Source: Pseudomonas sp. 10S4 (GTDB taxonomy: Bacteria; Pseudomonadota; Gammaproteobacteria; Pseudomonadales; Pseudomonadaceae). Taken from it: 64,000 nt of DNA. The translations under genes were made by a program, and so were the position numbers. The DNA lies in the NCBI RefSeq assembly GCF_034344865.1, contig NZ_CP133774.1:372001-436000 (forward strand), in the 5' to 3' direction. Positions 47,767-57,370 of this stretch are shown piece after piece. Positions within the stretch are counted from its first letter, which is position 1. Every line of letters starts with the position of its first letter. The notes under the pieces are model-generated. The model did not search any database and had not been told where the DNA came from. It was given only the letters and a program-made list of their open reading frames with translations.

Positions 47767-50700
47767 ATGGATCAGTCGACTATGGGCGCGTTATGGCAAA
47801 GCGATTCGAGCAAGACCGAAGTTCCAACTGAACGTGTGGATGACGCGCCGCCACCTGAAAAACCCCGCCGTTCCAAGCATGGCTGGAAGGCGTTCTGGTT
47901 GCTGCTGCTGATTATCCTGATCGTGCTGGGCCTGGCTGCCGCCAAGGAAATGCGCACCTCGAAGTTTCAGGCCCGGGAAGTCAGCAAATTTGCCGCGTCC
48001 CTGAGTTACGAACTGCAACCCGGGCCCAGCGACGCCATTCGCTACCCCGGCGCCGGCCCGTTCGATTTGCGGCTGGGCTACAGCTCGATGGGGGATTTCC
48101 TGCCGCGGCTGATCAAGCGTAACTATGTGATTGCCTCGCAAACCCGCTTTTCCCCGGCGCTGCTGAAGTACAGCGACCACGGCTTGTTCGTACCGTATTC
48201 GGAGAAAATCCAGGCCGGGCTGTCGATCACCGATTGCCGCGCCGCTCCGCTGTACCAGTTCAACTATCCGCAACAGCTCTATTCCAGCTTCGAATCGATC
48301 CCGCCGGTGGTGGTCAACAGTTTGCTGTTCATCGAAAACCGCTTCCTGCTCGACCCCCAGCAGCCCCTGGCCAACCCGGCGGTGGACTGGCCACGGTTTG
48401 GCATGGCCGCGTGGTCCCAAGTGGCCAAGCTGTTGCACATGCCGGGGCAGTCGGCGGGCGGCAGTACCCTGGCGACACAGCTTGAGAAATACCGCCACTC
48501 ACCCGACGGCTTGACCGTGTCGGGAGCGGAGAAGATCCGGCAGATGATTTCCGCCAGCGTGCGCGCCTATCAGCCCGGCCCGCAAACGCTGGAGGTGCGG
48601 CAAAATGTGGTGCGCGACTACCTCAACAGCGTGCCGCTATCGGCCGTCCCCGGCCACGGCGAAGTGCATGGCATGGCCGAGGGCTTGCGTGTCTGGTACG
48701 GCGCCGATTTCAGCAAGGCCAATGAAAGTCTGGCCAGCACCGCCACGGATCCAAAAACCATGGCAGCAAAAGGCCTGGCCCTGCGTGAAATGCTCTCACT
48801 CATGATCGCCCAGCGCCGCCCTTCCCATTACCTGACCAAGGGCCACGAAGAACTGGCCGACCTCACCGACAGCCACATTCGCCTGCTCGCCCAGAACAAC
48901 GTCATCGATGCACCGCTCGCCGCCGCCGCGCTGGCCAGTCAGGTGACCTACCGCGACTGGCAGACCCAACCGACCATCCAGCCGATCGAAACCAACAAAG
49001 GCATCAGCACCGCCCGCAGTCGTTTGGCCTCGATGCTTAACCGTCCGCTGTATGACCTCGACCGCCTCGATCTGTCGGCCACCACCACCTTGCAAAGCGA
49101 TTTGCAGGCCCAGGCCACCGAATACCTCAAGCACTTGGCCGACCCTGTCTTCGCCGGGCAGATCGGCCTGATCGGCGAACGCCTGCTGACGCCGACCAGT
49201 ACCACTCAGGTGCGCTACAGCTTCACCCTGTTCGAATTGACCCCGGACGGTTCGCGCGTGCGGGTACAGACCGACAGTACCGACCAACCCTTCGACATCA
49301 ACGAAGGCAGCAAACTGGAACTGGGCTCCACCGCCAAGATGCGCGTGCTGACCACGTACTTGCAGATCATTTCCGAGCTGCACGATAAATACCTCGACAA
49401 GACCGTTGCCGAGCTGAAGAAAACTCCGGTTCCCGAGCAGGATCGTATTAGCCGTTGGGCCGTCGATTACCTGATCCAGAACTCCGACCGCAGCCTGCCG
49501 AAAATGCTTGGCGCAGCCCTGGACCGTAAATACTCGGCCAGCCCCGGCGAGGCGTTTTTCACCGGTGGCGGCCTGCACGTGTTCCATAACTTCCGCAATG
49601 AAGACAACGGCCGTATGCCAAGCCTGCGCGACGCTATACGTGAGTCGATCAACCTGCCGTTCATTCGGCTGATGCGCGACCTGGTGCGCTACAGCACCTA
49701 TTCCGGACCCAACAGCAGCGCCGAATTGCTCGGCGATGACAGAGACCCGCGCCGTCAGGAATACCTGGCCCAGTTCGCCGACCGCGAAGGCACCTCGTTC
49801 CTATTGCGGTTCTGGAAGAAGTATCAGAACAAAGACACCGAAGCCCGACTCGATACCTTCCTCGACGGCATGCACCCCACCGCCATGCGCCTGGCCGCCG
49901 TGCACCGTTACTTGCTGCCGCAAGCCAGTCAGGAAAGCTTCAACCTGTTTGTGCGCTCACACCTCAAAGGCGTGAAAAGCACCGACAAGCTCAACGAAAA
50001 ACTCACCGATGAGCGCCTCGACCGCCTCTATCAAAGCTACGGCCCCGGCGCCTACGACCTGCCGGACCAGGGCTTTATCGCCAAGGTCCACCCGCTGGAC
50101 CTGTGGTTGATCGGCTACTTGCTGAACAACCCCGACGCCAAGTTCAGCCAGATCGTCAAAGCCAGTGAGTTTGAGCGCCAAGAGGTTTACAGCTGGCTGT
50201 TCAAGAGCAAGCACAAGGGTGCCCGTGACAGTCGTATCCGCACCATGCTCGAGATCGAAGCGTTCCTCGACATTCACCAACGCTGGCAGAAAGTCGGCTA
50301 CCCGTTCGATCACCTGGTCCCTTCGCTGGCCACGGCCATCGGCAGCTCCGGCGACCGCCCGGCCGCGTTGGCCGAATTGATCGGCACCATCCTTAACGAT
50401 GGCGTGCGGATGCCAACATTGCGCATCGACAGCCTGCACTTCGCAGCCAATACGCCGTATGAAACGCAGTTGATCAATGACCCGAACGTTGGCAAACGAG
50501 TGATGCCGTCCGAGGTGGCGACGGCCATGCGCGAAGCCTTGTCGCAGGTGGTAGACGCCGGTACCGCCAAACGGGTGGCCGGCAGTTTCAAACTGCCGAA
50601 CGGCACACCGCTGGCCATGGGCGGCAAGACCGGCACCGGGGATAACCGCATCGAAGCCATTGGTGCTGGTGGGCGGATCCTCAGTTCGAAATCGATCAAC

Positions 50701-50904
50701 CGCACCGCGACTTTCGTGTTCTACATCGGCGATCACCACTTCGGCACCTTGACCGCGTTCGTGCCGGGGCGCTCCGCTGAAACATTCAAATTCACTTCGG
50801 CGTTGCCGGTACAGGTGCTCAAAGGGATGGCGCCGATTCTGACGCCGTATTTGCAGCCGGGTCGCAACACTGAGTGTCAGGCACCAGCGGTGGTGCGGCG
50901 ATGA
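47767..50904 (+). CDS. Atypical bifunctional transglycosylase/transpeptidase (class A PBP-like)
   Basis: This 1045-residue protein is anchored by one N-terminal helix (about 42-60). The glycosyltransferase-51 region has IENRFLLDP and GGSTLATQLEKY but lacks several usual acidic residues of motif 3 (KIRQMISASVRAYQ). The transpeptidase has Ser521-Thr-Ala-Lys, Ser627-Ile-Asn and Lys954-Thr-Gly-Thr-Gly. The gap between SxN and KTG is about 325 residues, much longer than in PBP1a/1b, so a large insertion sits in the transpeptidase. It is longer than common class A PBPs. Neither the ATG at 47767 nor the one at 47782 has a good ribosome site. It should act on peptidoglycan in the periplasm. Confidence 0.82.
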   Translation: MDQSTMGALWQSDSSKTEVPTERVDDAPPPEKPRRSKHGWKAFWLLLLIILIVLGLAAAKEMRTSKFQAREVSKFAASLSYELQPGPSDAIRYPGAGPFDLRLGYSSMGDFLPRLIKRNYVIASQTRFSPALLKYSDHGLFVPYSEKIQAGLSITDCRAAPLYQFNYPQQLYSSFESIPPVVVNSLLFIENRFLLDPQQPLANPAVDWPRFGMAAWSQVAKLLHMPGQSAGGSTLATQLEKYRHSPDGLTVSGAEKIRQMISASVRAYQPGPQTLEVRQNVVRDYLNSVPLSAVPGHGEVHGMAEGLRVWYGADFSKANESLASTATDPKTMAAKGLALREMLSLMIAQRRPSHYLTKGHEELADLTDSHIRLLAQNNVIDAPLAAAALASQVTYRDWQTQPTIQPIETNKGISTARSRLASMLNRPLYDLDRLDLSATTTLQSDLQAQATEYLKHLADPVFAGQIGLIGERLLTPTSTTQVRYSFTLFELTPDGSRVRVQTDSTDQPFDINEGSKLELGSTAKMRVLTTYLQIISELHDKYLDKTVAELKKTPVPEQDRISRWAVDYLIQNSDRSLPKMLGAALDRKYSASPGEAFFTGGGLHVFHNFRNEDNGRMPSLRDAIRESINLPFIRLMRDLVRYSTYSGPNSSAELLGDDRDPRRQEYLAQFADREGTSFLLRFWKKYQNKDTEARLDTFLDGMHPTAMRLAAVHRYLLPQASQESFNLFVRSHLKGVKSTDKLNEKLTDERLDRLYQSYGPGAYDLPDQGFIAKVHPLDLWLIGYLLNNPDAKFSQIVKASEFERQEVYSWLFKSKHKGARDSRIRTMLEIEAFLDIHQRWQKVGYPFDHLVPSLATAIGSSGDRPAALAELIGTILNDGVRMPTLRIDSLHFAANTPYETQLINDPNVGKRVMPSEVATAMREALSQVVDAGTAKRVAGSFKLPNGTPLAMGGKTGTGDNRIEAIGAGGRILSSKSINRTATFVFYIGDHHFGTLTAFVPGRSAETFKFTSALPVQVLKGMAPILTPYLQPGRNTECQAPAVVRR

Positions 50905-51099
50905 CGGCCACGTGAGTTTTCGATTTCTCCTACGGCTTAAACGGCATTAGTTACAAAGGTGGTAATTAAATACTTTCGGGACTCTGTTTTTTAATCATTA
51001 ACACGACAACCTCCAACTTAAGGAACGGACATTTAGACTTTTATTCCTCACGCCAGCGGATAGTTTTAAGACTTCCCCTAAACGTGAAGACAACTCACC
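50905..51099. other. A/T-rich upstream region of the effector gene
   Basis: This segment is clearly richer in A/T than the flanking genes. It contains no gene. Possible promoter elements occur around 50960-51000 (TAATTAAATACTTT), but I cannot pick a firm -35/-10 pair. The ribosome site before 51100 is weak. Confidence 0.35.
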
Positions 51100-54000
51100 A
51101 TGCTTCAGTTACAAACAGTAAACAACTGGGCTGAATCGGACAACTCCCATAACAATAAAGGTCGTCATTACTCACTGATTAAAGACACGACCAACCATTG
51201 TTTTACCCAGGCTTCAGTCAAAAGAAGCTTGGCATTGGGCAGCGTCCCGCCAATCCGCGAAAGCTGGTACAGCAGCGCCGGCCAAGCGCTTGAAAAGGCC
51301 AATATAGAGGCCTGGAACAGCCAAAACGCGGTAGATCGATTGCTCGACTCACTTCAAGATATCCATACCTTTGCCGAGCCCTTGCTCAGGTCTGCGCTAA
51401 AACAGCGCTATCGCCTGGACCTGGATGTGCAGGCAACATGGTTAAGGCTTTACATTCCCAAGGATCAACCCTGGTATGTGATCGATACTTCCGATGGCGT
51501 CATCACTCGAACCGTCTCCTTACTGGATGCGGCCTTGCATAATTTTTCAAGATCCGAAACCTTCCAAGAGCCGTCGGAGTTTATTACCAGGCCCGATCAG
51601 CGCGGGCACTTCGACGTGGTGCCCATCAAACATAAAATGACCATCAAACAATTCCAGACACTGTGCCGTGAACTGGATATCGGCGCCCGTTACAGGCGTC
51701 ATCTTGAACATGTTCTGTTGCCGGCCAGCCCCGTGGCCGCCGGGGCCTTGCAGCATTTTGTCAGCCTCAACCGGATATCCGCACTCAAGGCCGCAGCGCA
51801 CCTTGCGCTGAAGAGAAAAGACATCAGCCAAAATGCCCACAGCCTGGTGCTGGGCCTGGCCCACGGGCTCACGAGCCTGACCCTGGACGGCAAAGTCATG
51901 CAGGCGTGTGACCTGCGCCTGCTGGACACCACCCTGACCGGTATCGTGGTCTTCACGCCCGTGGAGCAACAGCAGAATATGGGCATCAGTCGAGTGCTGG
52001 TGTACGTCCCTCATGACCCGGAGCACCCGCTTAAGGAATACCCGTCGGGGACCGCCTGCCTGAGGGAAATGACCCGCCAACTGTTCGAAAACAAAGTCCT
52101 GCCGTCTACCGGCAAAACGTATCGACAATTCTTCAGCCAGTTCGTTGACCAGCAACAGCGCGGGCATTTTTTCGCCGGCCTGGAGCAACGCCTGAGCCAG
52201 GTAAAATGGCAGGAAAAGTCGCCGACCGATCCAAACCCAAGTTGGCGAGAAACGCCGGTCTCCAATCCCAACCTGCAGGTTTATGCAACGCCGATCAGCG
52301 GCCCACTCTGGGAGCATCTGTACCAGCAATCACTGAACAAGATTCTCAATGATGGCCGGGAGATCGCCGTTTCCACCGCCGACACCGACAGCCGAGCGCG
52401 TTGGGCCTGGTGGGACAACTTCAAGAAAATCCTCTCGGACATCTTCAATGTCGCGCTGATGGTGGTAACACCTTTTGTGCCAGGCCTGGGAGAACTGATG
52501 CTGGCCTACACCGCCTATCAACTGACCACGGATGTCATCGAGGGCGTGGTCGACCTGGCCGAAGGCTTGTGGGCCGAAGCCGCCGAACATGTGATCGGCG
52601 TGGTCACCGACGTCATTCAACTGGCGGCGTTTGGTGTCGGTGGCGCTATCGCCAGCGAGTTCAAGCTCAAGCTTTCACCGCTGATCGAAGGCATGACTAC
52701 CGTGCAACTGCCCAACGGTAAAACCCTGTTGTGGAACCCCGACCTTGGCCCGTATGAGCAAAAGCACATCAGCCTGTCCAAAGATTCGACGCCCGACGCC
52801 CTGGGGCTGCATCACCATGAAGGCCAAGTCATTTTGCCTCTGGACGAGGGGCTTTATGCCGTAAAAAAAGATCCCGCTACCGGCGACCATCACATCCAGC
52901 ACCCCAGTCGCCCCGACGCCTACACGCCGAAAGGGACCAACAACGGTCGCGGTGCGTGGCTGTTCGAAGGGGAAGATCCACGCAGTTGGGACGTCCAGAC
53001 CCTGATGAAACGTCTTGGCCACAGCACCGATGGCTTCAGTGCCGAGCAACTGGAAGCCATCCGACTGGTCAGCAGCACGGAAGAAGGGGTGTTGCGCCGA
53101 ATGCACGTCGAGCACAACCCGCCGCCGTTGCTGCTCGACGACACCCTCAAACGCTACAGGGCCTTCAATGATATTGGTGTGGCCCGTGAGCAAATTCGTT
53201 CGGGGCAGGCCATAGACCCGGCTTCCTACTGGTTCGAACAACTGGTCACCGAACTCCCTGGCTGGCCAGCGGATTGCGCGCTGAGCGTGTATGCACGGTC
53301 CGATCTGACCGGAATGTTTCGTACCTATGGCCATGCCCAAGCGTCCGCCAGCCAGACGCTGAACATCAGCCTCGGCGACGTGATGGCGGGCAAGCTCCCG
53401 GTGCGAGTGGTGGACTTTCTGAATGATGCGCAACTAGCTGATTTACTCGGTGCAAGCCTGCCAACCGATGAACGCGTACAAGCGCTGCGTGAGCACCTGG
53501 CTGCGCGGGTGGATGGGCGCAAGGCCGACCTCGCGCAATACCTGTATCGCGCCAGGGAGGTCAGCCACGATGCCAACGTTCAGCGATTGCAACAGCAGTG
53601 GCCGGACCTGCCGACGGACATCGCCGAAACCCTGCTGGCCAGTGCCGGAAAAGCCGAACTGGACGCGCTGACCCAACAGCAGCGCATTCCCCTGCGACTT
53701 AAAAGCCTGGCCCGCGAATGTGCCTTTGAAACCCGCGCGGCAAGGGCCAGCGAGGGGTTTTACCAGAACGCCCGTATCACCGCCGACACCGAGCGTTTGG
53801 CCCTGAACGTATTGCGGTTGAACAGTGACGCCTTTAATGGGCTGCGCATCGAAGTGCGCGACGGCACCTTCGACGGCCCGTTGCGTTGCCAGGCAGGCGC
53901 CGAAGATGCCACTAACGTCAGGGTGCTGGTACGTGATGAACGCGGGCGATACAAGGTGCGTGACAACGAAAATCGCATGCTGCACAGACCCTACAATCTG

Positions 54001-56043
54001 TATGAGTCGATCTTGCGCGCCATACCCGAAGCATCGCGCCTCGAACTCGGTTACCAACCCGGTCAGGGCGCCTGGTTCAAGGAGTGGCTGATGGCCAAGT
54101 CCGAAGCGGCGGCCGAACGCCGCACGGCGTTGCTGGAGCCACCGATCCGGCCGGTAGCGGAGCGCGAAACGACCCTATTGCTGCGAGGTCCGTCGCTGAC
54201 CAAGCAGGCCCGAACCATTGAGCAACGGGTGCAGGATTTGTATCCGCATCTCAGCGAGCGGGAGGTGGATACCTTCGTGCGCTCTGTGCCTCGTGATGTT
54301 GACCCTGCCAAGGAGATGAAAAGCCTCGAACACGAACTGCACAAGCTACGCAACATACTGAGCCTCTGGGGGGATCAGATTACGCGGACTCTACCCGACG
54401 AGGTCGCCATTGCGCCCGACGCAGTCAGGCACATCGCTGAACGCCTGGTGGAGTGTTTCGAGAGAAAACCGCGGGTGTTCGATGAACGCAGCACTCATTT
54501 CGCCGGCGGGTATGCGCTGGACCTGTCCAGCGAACTACGGCATTACAACCTGGAGCGCTGGTGGAAAAAACTACCGGACATCAAAGACTACCTGAATCAG
54601 ATCACCACCTTGAATCTGGATGGCATGGATTTCTCTCAACGCTCTGACGGGATGTTGCAAGACTTCACCCAGCTTCGCCGGTTCAGCGCACGACGCTGCG
54701 GCCTGACAGGCGTGCCGGCCGGGGTCGGCAAAATGTCCATGCTCGAAACACTGCGTCTGAGCGACAACCGCATCCGGCTGACAGATGAGGCATTGGTGCA
54801 ACTTGGCAATCTGACACGCCTGCAAACCCTGCGACTTGAATACAACCCGCTGAGCCTGGCGCCGAATGTCCGGCGCATGCCACGCCTGAGGGTACTGAAC
54901 CTGGCCTACACAGGCATCGACACATGGCCCGAGGGTTTGCTGGGCAAGTATCGTCCCCGGGGCTTTTTCCTTGATCTGTCGGGTAACCCGATCCGAACCA
55001 TCCTCCGCGCCGTACGAGGCTCGAATAACGCATGGACTGTCGCCCGTGCGCGACTGGACTCCAGCAAACTGTTGGACGCCCACCGCCAGGCCTTTCACGA
55101 GTACCGCCGCTCGGTGGGCTTGCCCCGCGAGAACGCCTACGAGCCGCTGGCGCAAAACGCGCGGGACAAATGGCAGCTGAGTGACGACTCGTCACTGTGG
55201 GGCAATCGCTCCCCCGGCTTGGGCAACTACCGGGTCGAAGCCTGGGACAACCTGATGAGCGAAGACAACAGCGAAGGCTTTTTCAGGCTTATCGACAGCC
55301 TGACCACTTCCGCGGATTACCGGGCCGGCGGATGGGTACGGGAACAACTGTCGCGCCGTGTCTGGGAACTGATCGATGCCATGGATCTTGATTCGCCCTT
55401 GCGTGAAAAACTGTTCCGCACGGCTGAAAACCCGGAAAACTGTGAGGATGCCAGCTCCGAAATTTTCAACCGTATGGGCGTGCAGGCGCTCGTGTCCCAG
55501 GCGCACGCCTATTCGACGTCTGCCGCCGAACTGGAGTCCCGACTGGTAACGTTGAGCAAAGGTGCGACACGTCTGGATCGGGTCAACCAAATTGCCCTGG
55601 CCGATTCCCTGTCGCGCCCCGGCAGGGCCGAAGAAGTGGAAATCTATCTGGCCTATCAGACCGCATTGGCGCAACGCCTTGACCTGCCCTGGCAATCCGA
55701 TTCCATGCTCTTCAGAGCCATCGCCGGGGTGACGGAGGACGCCATCGACCGGGCCTACGACACCGTGCTGGAGAGGGAGGTCGGCGACGGTCTGGTCAAT
55801 GGCATGCTCGAACAACCGTTCTGGGAACAGTATCTGCGTGACATCTATCCTGACCGGTTCGAGGCCAATGATCGCCTCTATGATCAGCGACTGGATCGCC
55901 TCGAAGCATTGCGCGAACCCTCTGCCAATCGTGCGCCGATATCCGATCAGGAATACGCGCAACGATCCATTGATCTGGCCTACGAAAGACTCGAGCTGGC
56001 GCGAAGCCTGAGCCGAATGCTGTTGCAAAAGTACGGCCTGTAG
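51100..56043 (+). CDS. Giant LRR / NEL-type E3 ubiquitin ligase effector candidate
   Basis: This is a 1647-residue protein. Residues 1-450 match the dermonecrotic-toxin-like DUF6543 region. A hydrophobic, glycine-containing stretch follows at about 445-525 (VVTPFVPGLGELML, then LAAFGVGGAIASEF). A long helical middle leads to about five leucine-rich repeats near 1165-1305 (LETLRLSDNRI, LQTLRLEYNPLSL, LRVLNLAYTGI). The C-terminal NEL domain carries the probable catalytic Cys1448 in NPENCEDASSEIFNRMG. NEL ligases of Shigella (IpaH) and Salmonella (SlrP, SspH) attach ubiquitin to host proteins. There is no Sec signal; a type III or other contact-dependent route is possible, but no such apparatus is in this window. 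Gene and frame are intact. Confidence 0.87.
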   Translation: MLQLQTVNNWAESDNSHNNKGRHYSLIKDTTNHCFTQASVKRSLALGSVPPIRESWYSSAGQALEKANIEAWNSQNAVDRLLDSLQDIHTFAEPLLRSALKQRYRLDLDVQATWLRLYIPKDQPWYVIDTSDGVITRTVSLLDAALHNFSRSETFQEPSEFITRPDQRGHFDVVPIKHKMTIKQFQTLCRELDIGARYRRHLEHVLLPASPVAAGALQHFVSLNRISALKAAAHLALKRKDISQNAHSLVLGLAHGLTSLTLDGKVMQACDLRLLDTTLTGIVVFTPVEQQQNMGISRVLVYVPHDPEHPLKEYPSGTACLREMTRQLFENKVLPSTGKTYRQFFSQFVDQQQRGHFFAGLEQRLSQVKWQEKSPTDPNPSWRETPVSNPNLQVYATPISGPLWEHLYQQSLNKILNDGREIAVSTADTDSRARWAWWDNFKKILSDIFNVALMVVTPFVPGLGELMLAYTAYQLTTDVIEGVVDLAEGLWAEAAEHVIGVVTDVIQLAAFGVGGAIASEFKLKLSPLIEGMTTVQLPNGKTLLWNPDLGPYEQKHISLSKDSTPDALGLHHHEGQVILPLDEGLYAVKKDPATGDHHIQHPSRPDAYTPKGTNNGRGAWLFEGEDPRSWDVQTLMKRLGHSTDGFSAEQLEAIRLVSSTEEGVLRRMHVEHNPPPLLLDDTLKRYRAFNDIGVAREQIRSGQAIDPASYWFEQLVTELPGWPADCALSVYARSDLTGMFRTYGHAQASASQTLNISLGDVMAGKLPVRVVDFLNDAQLADLLGASLPTDERVQALREHLAARVDGRKADLAQYLYRAREVSHDANVQRLQQQWPDLPTDIAETLLASAGKAELDALTQQQRIPLRLKSLARECAFETRAARASEGFYQNARITADTERLALNVLRLNSDAFNGLRIEVRDGTFDGPLRCQAGAEDATNVRVLVRDERGRYKVRDNENRMLHRPYNLYESILRAIPEASRLELGYQPGQGAWFKEWLMAKSEAAAERRTALLEPPIRPVAERETTLLLRGPSLTKQARTIEQRVQDLYPHLSEREVDTFVRSVPRDVDPAKEMKSLEHELHKLRNILSLWGDQITRTLPDEVAIAPDAVRHIAERLVECFERKPRVFDERSTHFAGGYALDLSSELRHYNLERWWKKLPDIKDYLNQITTLNLDGMDFSQRSDGMLQDFTQLRRFSARRCGLTGVPAGVGKMSMLETLRLSDNRIRLTDEALVQLGNLTRLQTLRLEYNPLSLAPNVRRMPRLRVLNLAYTGIDTWPEGLLGKYRPRGFFLDLSGNPIRTILRAVRGSNNAWTVARARLDSSKLLDAHRQAFHEYRRSVGLPRENAYEPLAQNARDKWQLSDDSSLWGNRSPGLGNYRVEAWDNLMSEDNSEGFFRLIDSLTTSADYRAGGWVREQLSRRVWELIDAMDLDSPLREKLFRTAENPENCEDASSEIFNRMGVQALVSQAHAYSTSAAELESRLVTLSKGATRLDRVNQIALADSLSRPGRAEEVEIYLAYQTALAQRLDLPWQSDSMLFRAIAGVTEDAIDRAYDTVLEREVGDGLVNGMLEQPFWEQYLRDIYPDRFEANDRLYDQRLDRLEALREPSANRAPISDQEYAQRSIDLAYERLELARSLSRMLLQKYGL

Positions 56044-56053
56044 ACGCGGCGAC

Positions 56054-56554
56054 TCAGCCTCCCGGCGCCCTGGCATTGAACAACAACAGCACATTGCCGT
56101 AGTAGTCCCCGGCCCGATATCCCCCGGCAGGTTGTAGCGGTTCTATCTCCAATAGCACGCGCGAACCCACCGCTGCGTCGGCGGCCGATACCACTAGCCG
56201 GGGCTCGACGGCATGGCTCAACTCGACACCATTGAAGCTGACGCGCAACGGGATATCGTCTGCCGGGCGGCCATTGGACAGATAGGGCTGCGAGTCGAGG
56301 CGCGCCTCGATCGCACTGGTATCGTGCCGCACATCAAAATATTTGCGCAGATTACCTAGCTTGGAGGTCGCAACATTCCAGGGCAATATCTGCTCGCGGT
56401 GAATCCAGCCAGTGTCCACCGGCACGATGTAAAAAGAGCGCGTCGGGATCGTCACGGACACTTCAAACGAGTGTTCCTCGCGAGCCGCGAAGACCGTCAG
56501 GCTGGCCAACCCCGTTGCAGCCATCAGCGTGGCGACAGTGCATTGCTTGATCAT
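56054..56554 (-). CDS. CS1-type minor pilin, second pilin of the operon
   Basis: This 166-residue protein has a signal peptide (cleavage near VFAA) and the CS1/CFA-I pilin pattern: an N-terminal donor-strand-like segment (HSFEVSVTIPTRSFYIVPVD), a middle KYFDVRHDTSAIEARL, and a C-terminal GGYRAGDYYGNVLLLFNA. It is homologous to the major pilin at 61202 (shared FY-VPVD and ending YxGxVxxxF) but diverged. It is the last gene of the operon, 34 bases after the chaperone. It may be a minor or terminating subunit. The ATG at 56554 gives a normal signal peptide. Confidence 0.8.
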   Translation of the reverse strand: MIKQCTVATLMAATGLASLTVFAAREEHSFEVSVTIPTRSFYIVPVDTGWIHREQILPWNVATSKLGNLRKYFDVRHDTSAIEARLDSQPYLSNGRPADDIPLRVSFNGVELSHAVEPRLVVSAADAAVGSRVLLEIEPLQPAGGYRAGDYYGNVLLLFNARAPGG

Positions 56555-56588
56555 GTTTGTTACCCACAGCGTCAATTAAAAGCAGCCA

Positions 56589-57332
56589 CTATCGACTCGC
56601 TATCTTCAGCACTTTCTTGCTGTCGCCCTCAATCACAATGAAGCGGTGTTCACGGCCCTTTTCCTTGTCGAAACCAAAGGTCTTTCCGGCCAGCAGATGA
56701 TGTTTGGTGGTCGGCCGACAATCACTATCATCGCTGAGCGAACAGCTTTTGAACTCATCGACCACCACGACCGTGTTGCCGTTATTGTGAAGTTCATACC
56801 GGGTGGCCGTGTCATTGATAACCGTATCGAATCGGGCGTTTTTGGGCCGGACAAAAAAGATCGTGCCAAACCCGGTCATTACATTGACCCCCGCAGACAG
56901 GCTCTTTTTATAGTCCTCACGTTCTTCGCTGGAGAGCACGAACTCATCTTCCTTTTCCGGGACTACCGGCACGAAGCGCACGCGGAAGTAACGCTCGGTG
57001 TCGCGCTCGCCCATGTACAGCAAGCGCGTGCCCTGCATGCCTTTAGCCGGTACGATCAAACGGGCCGGGCTGGCCATGATGCCCTTGCGAGAAGCACCGT
57101 CCACCGCACTTTCGATCGGTACTTCCCGAGGAGTACCGTCGGTGTCATAGATGATTTCCAGCACATTGATTTTGACGAAAGCGGTACTGTCGCCACTGTT
57201 GAAAACCCGTTTGAGGTACGTACTTTTATCGCCGTCCAGATAGTCGTACACCGTGCCGACATTAATCTGCGGCCCGGCTTGCGCCGTCAGACAAAACACG
57301 CTGGCAACCCACATCAACAACAGACGTTTCAT
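56589..57332 (-). CDS. CfaA-like periplasmic pilus chaperone
   Basis: This 247-residue protein has a signal peptide (LLLMWVASVFCLTAQA) and an immunoglobulin-like chaperone fold. Its features are PARLIVPAKGMQGTRLLYMGERDTERYFRVRFVPV (broken here at motif level) and a second domain with a Cys pair (SCSLSDDSDC). This is the CfaA/CooB branch, which holds CS1-type pilins in the periplasm by donor-strand complementation. The ATG at 57332 is preferred; the longer frame would use a TTG. It follows the tip adhesin by 38 bases. Confidence 0.83.
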   Translation of the reverse strand: MKRLLLMWVASVFCLTAQAGPQINVGTVYDYLDGDKSTYLKRVFNSGDSTAFVKINVLEIIYDTDGTPREVPIESAVDGASRKGIMASPARLIVPAKGMQGTRLLYMGERDTERYFRVRFVPVVPEKEDEFVLSSEEREDYKKSLSAGVNVMTGFGTIFFVRPKNARFDTVINDTATRYELHNNGNTVVVVDEFKSCSLSDDSDCRPTTKHHLLAGKTFGFDKEKGREHRFIVIEGDSKKVLKIASR

Positions 57333-57370
57333 CGTCTTCAACCTCAAAAAATTGGCGAATGTTTGTACTG

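Noticed and set aside
51022..51053. GGAAC followed by CCTCAC upstream of the effector gene, as a type III (hrp) box
   Set aside because: The second half-site does not match CCAC-N2-A and the spacing is off, so I do not call an hrp promoter.
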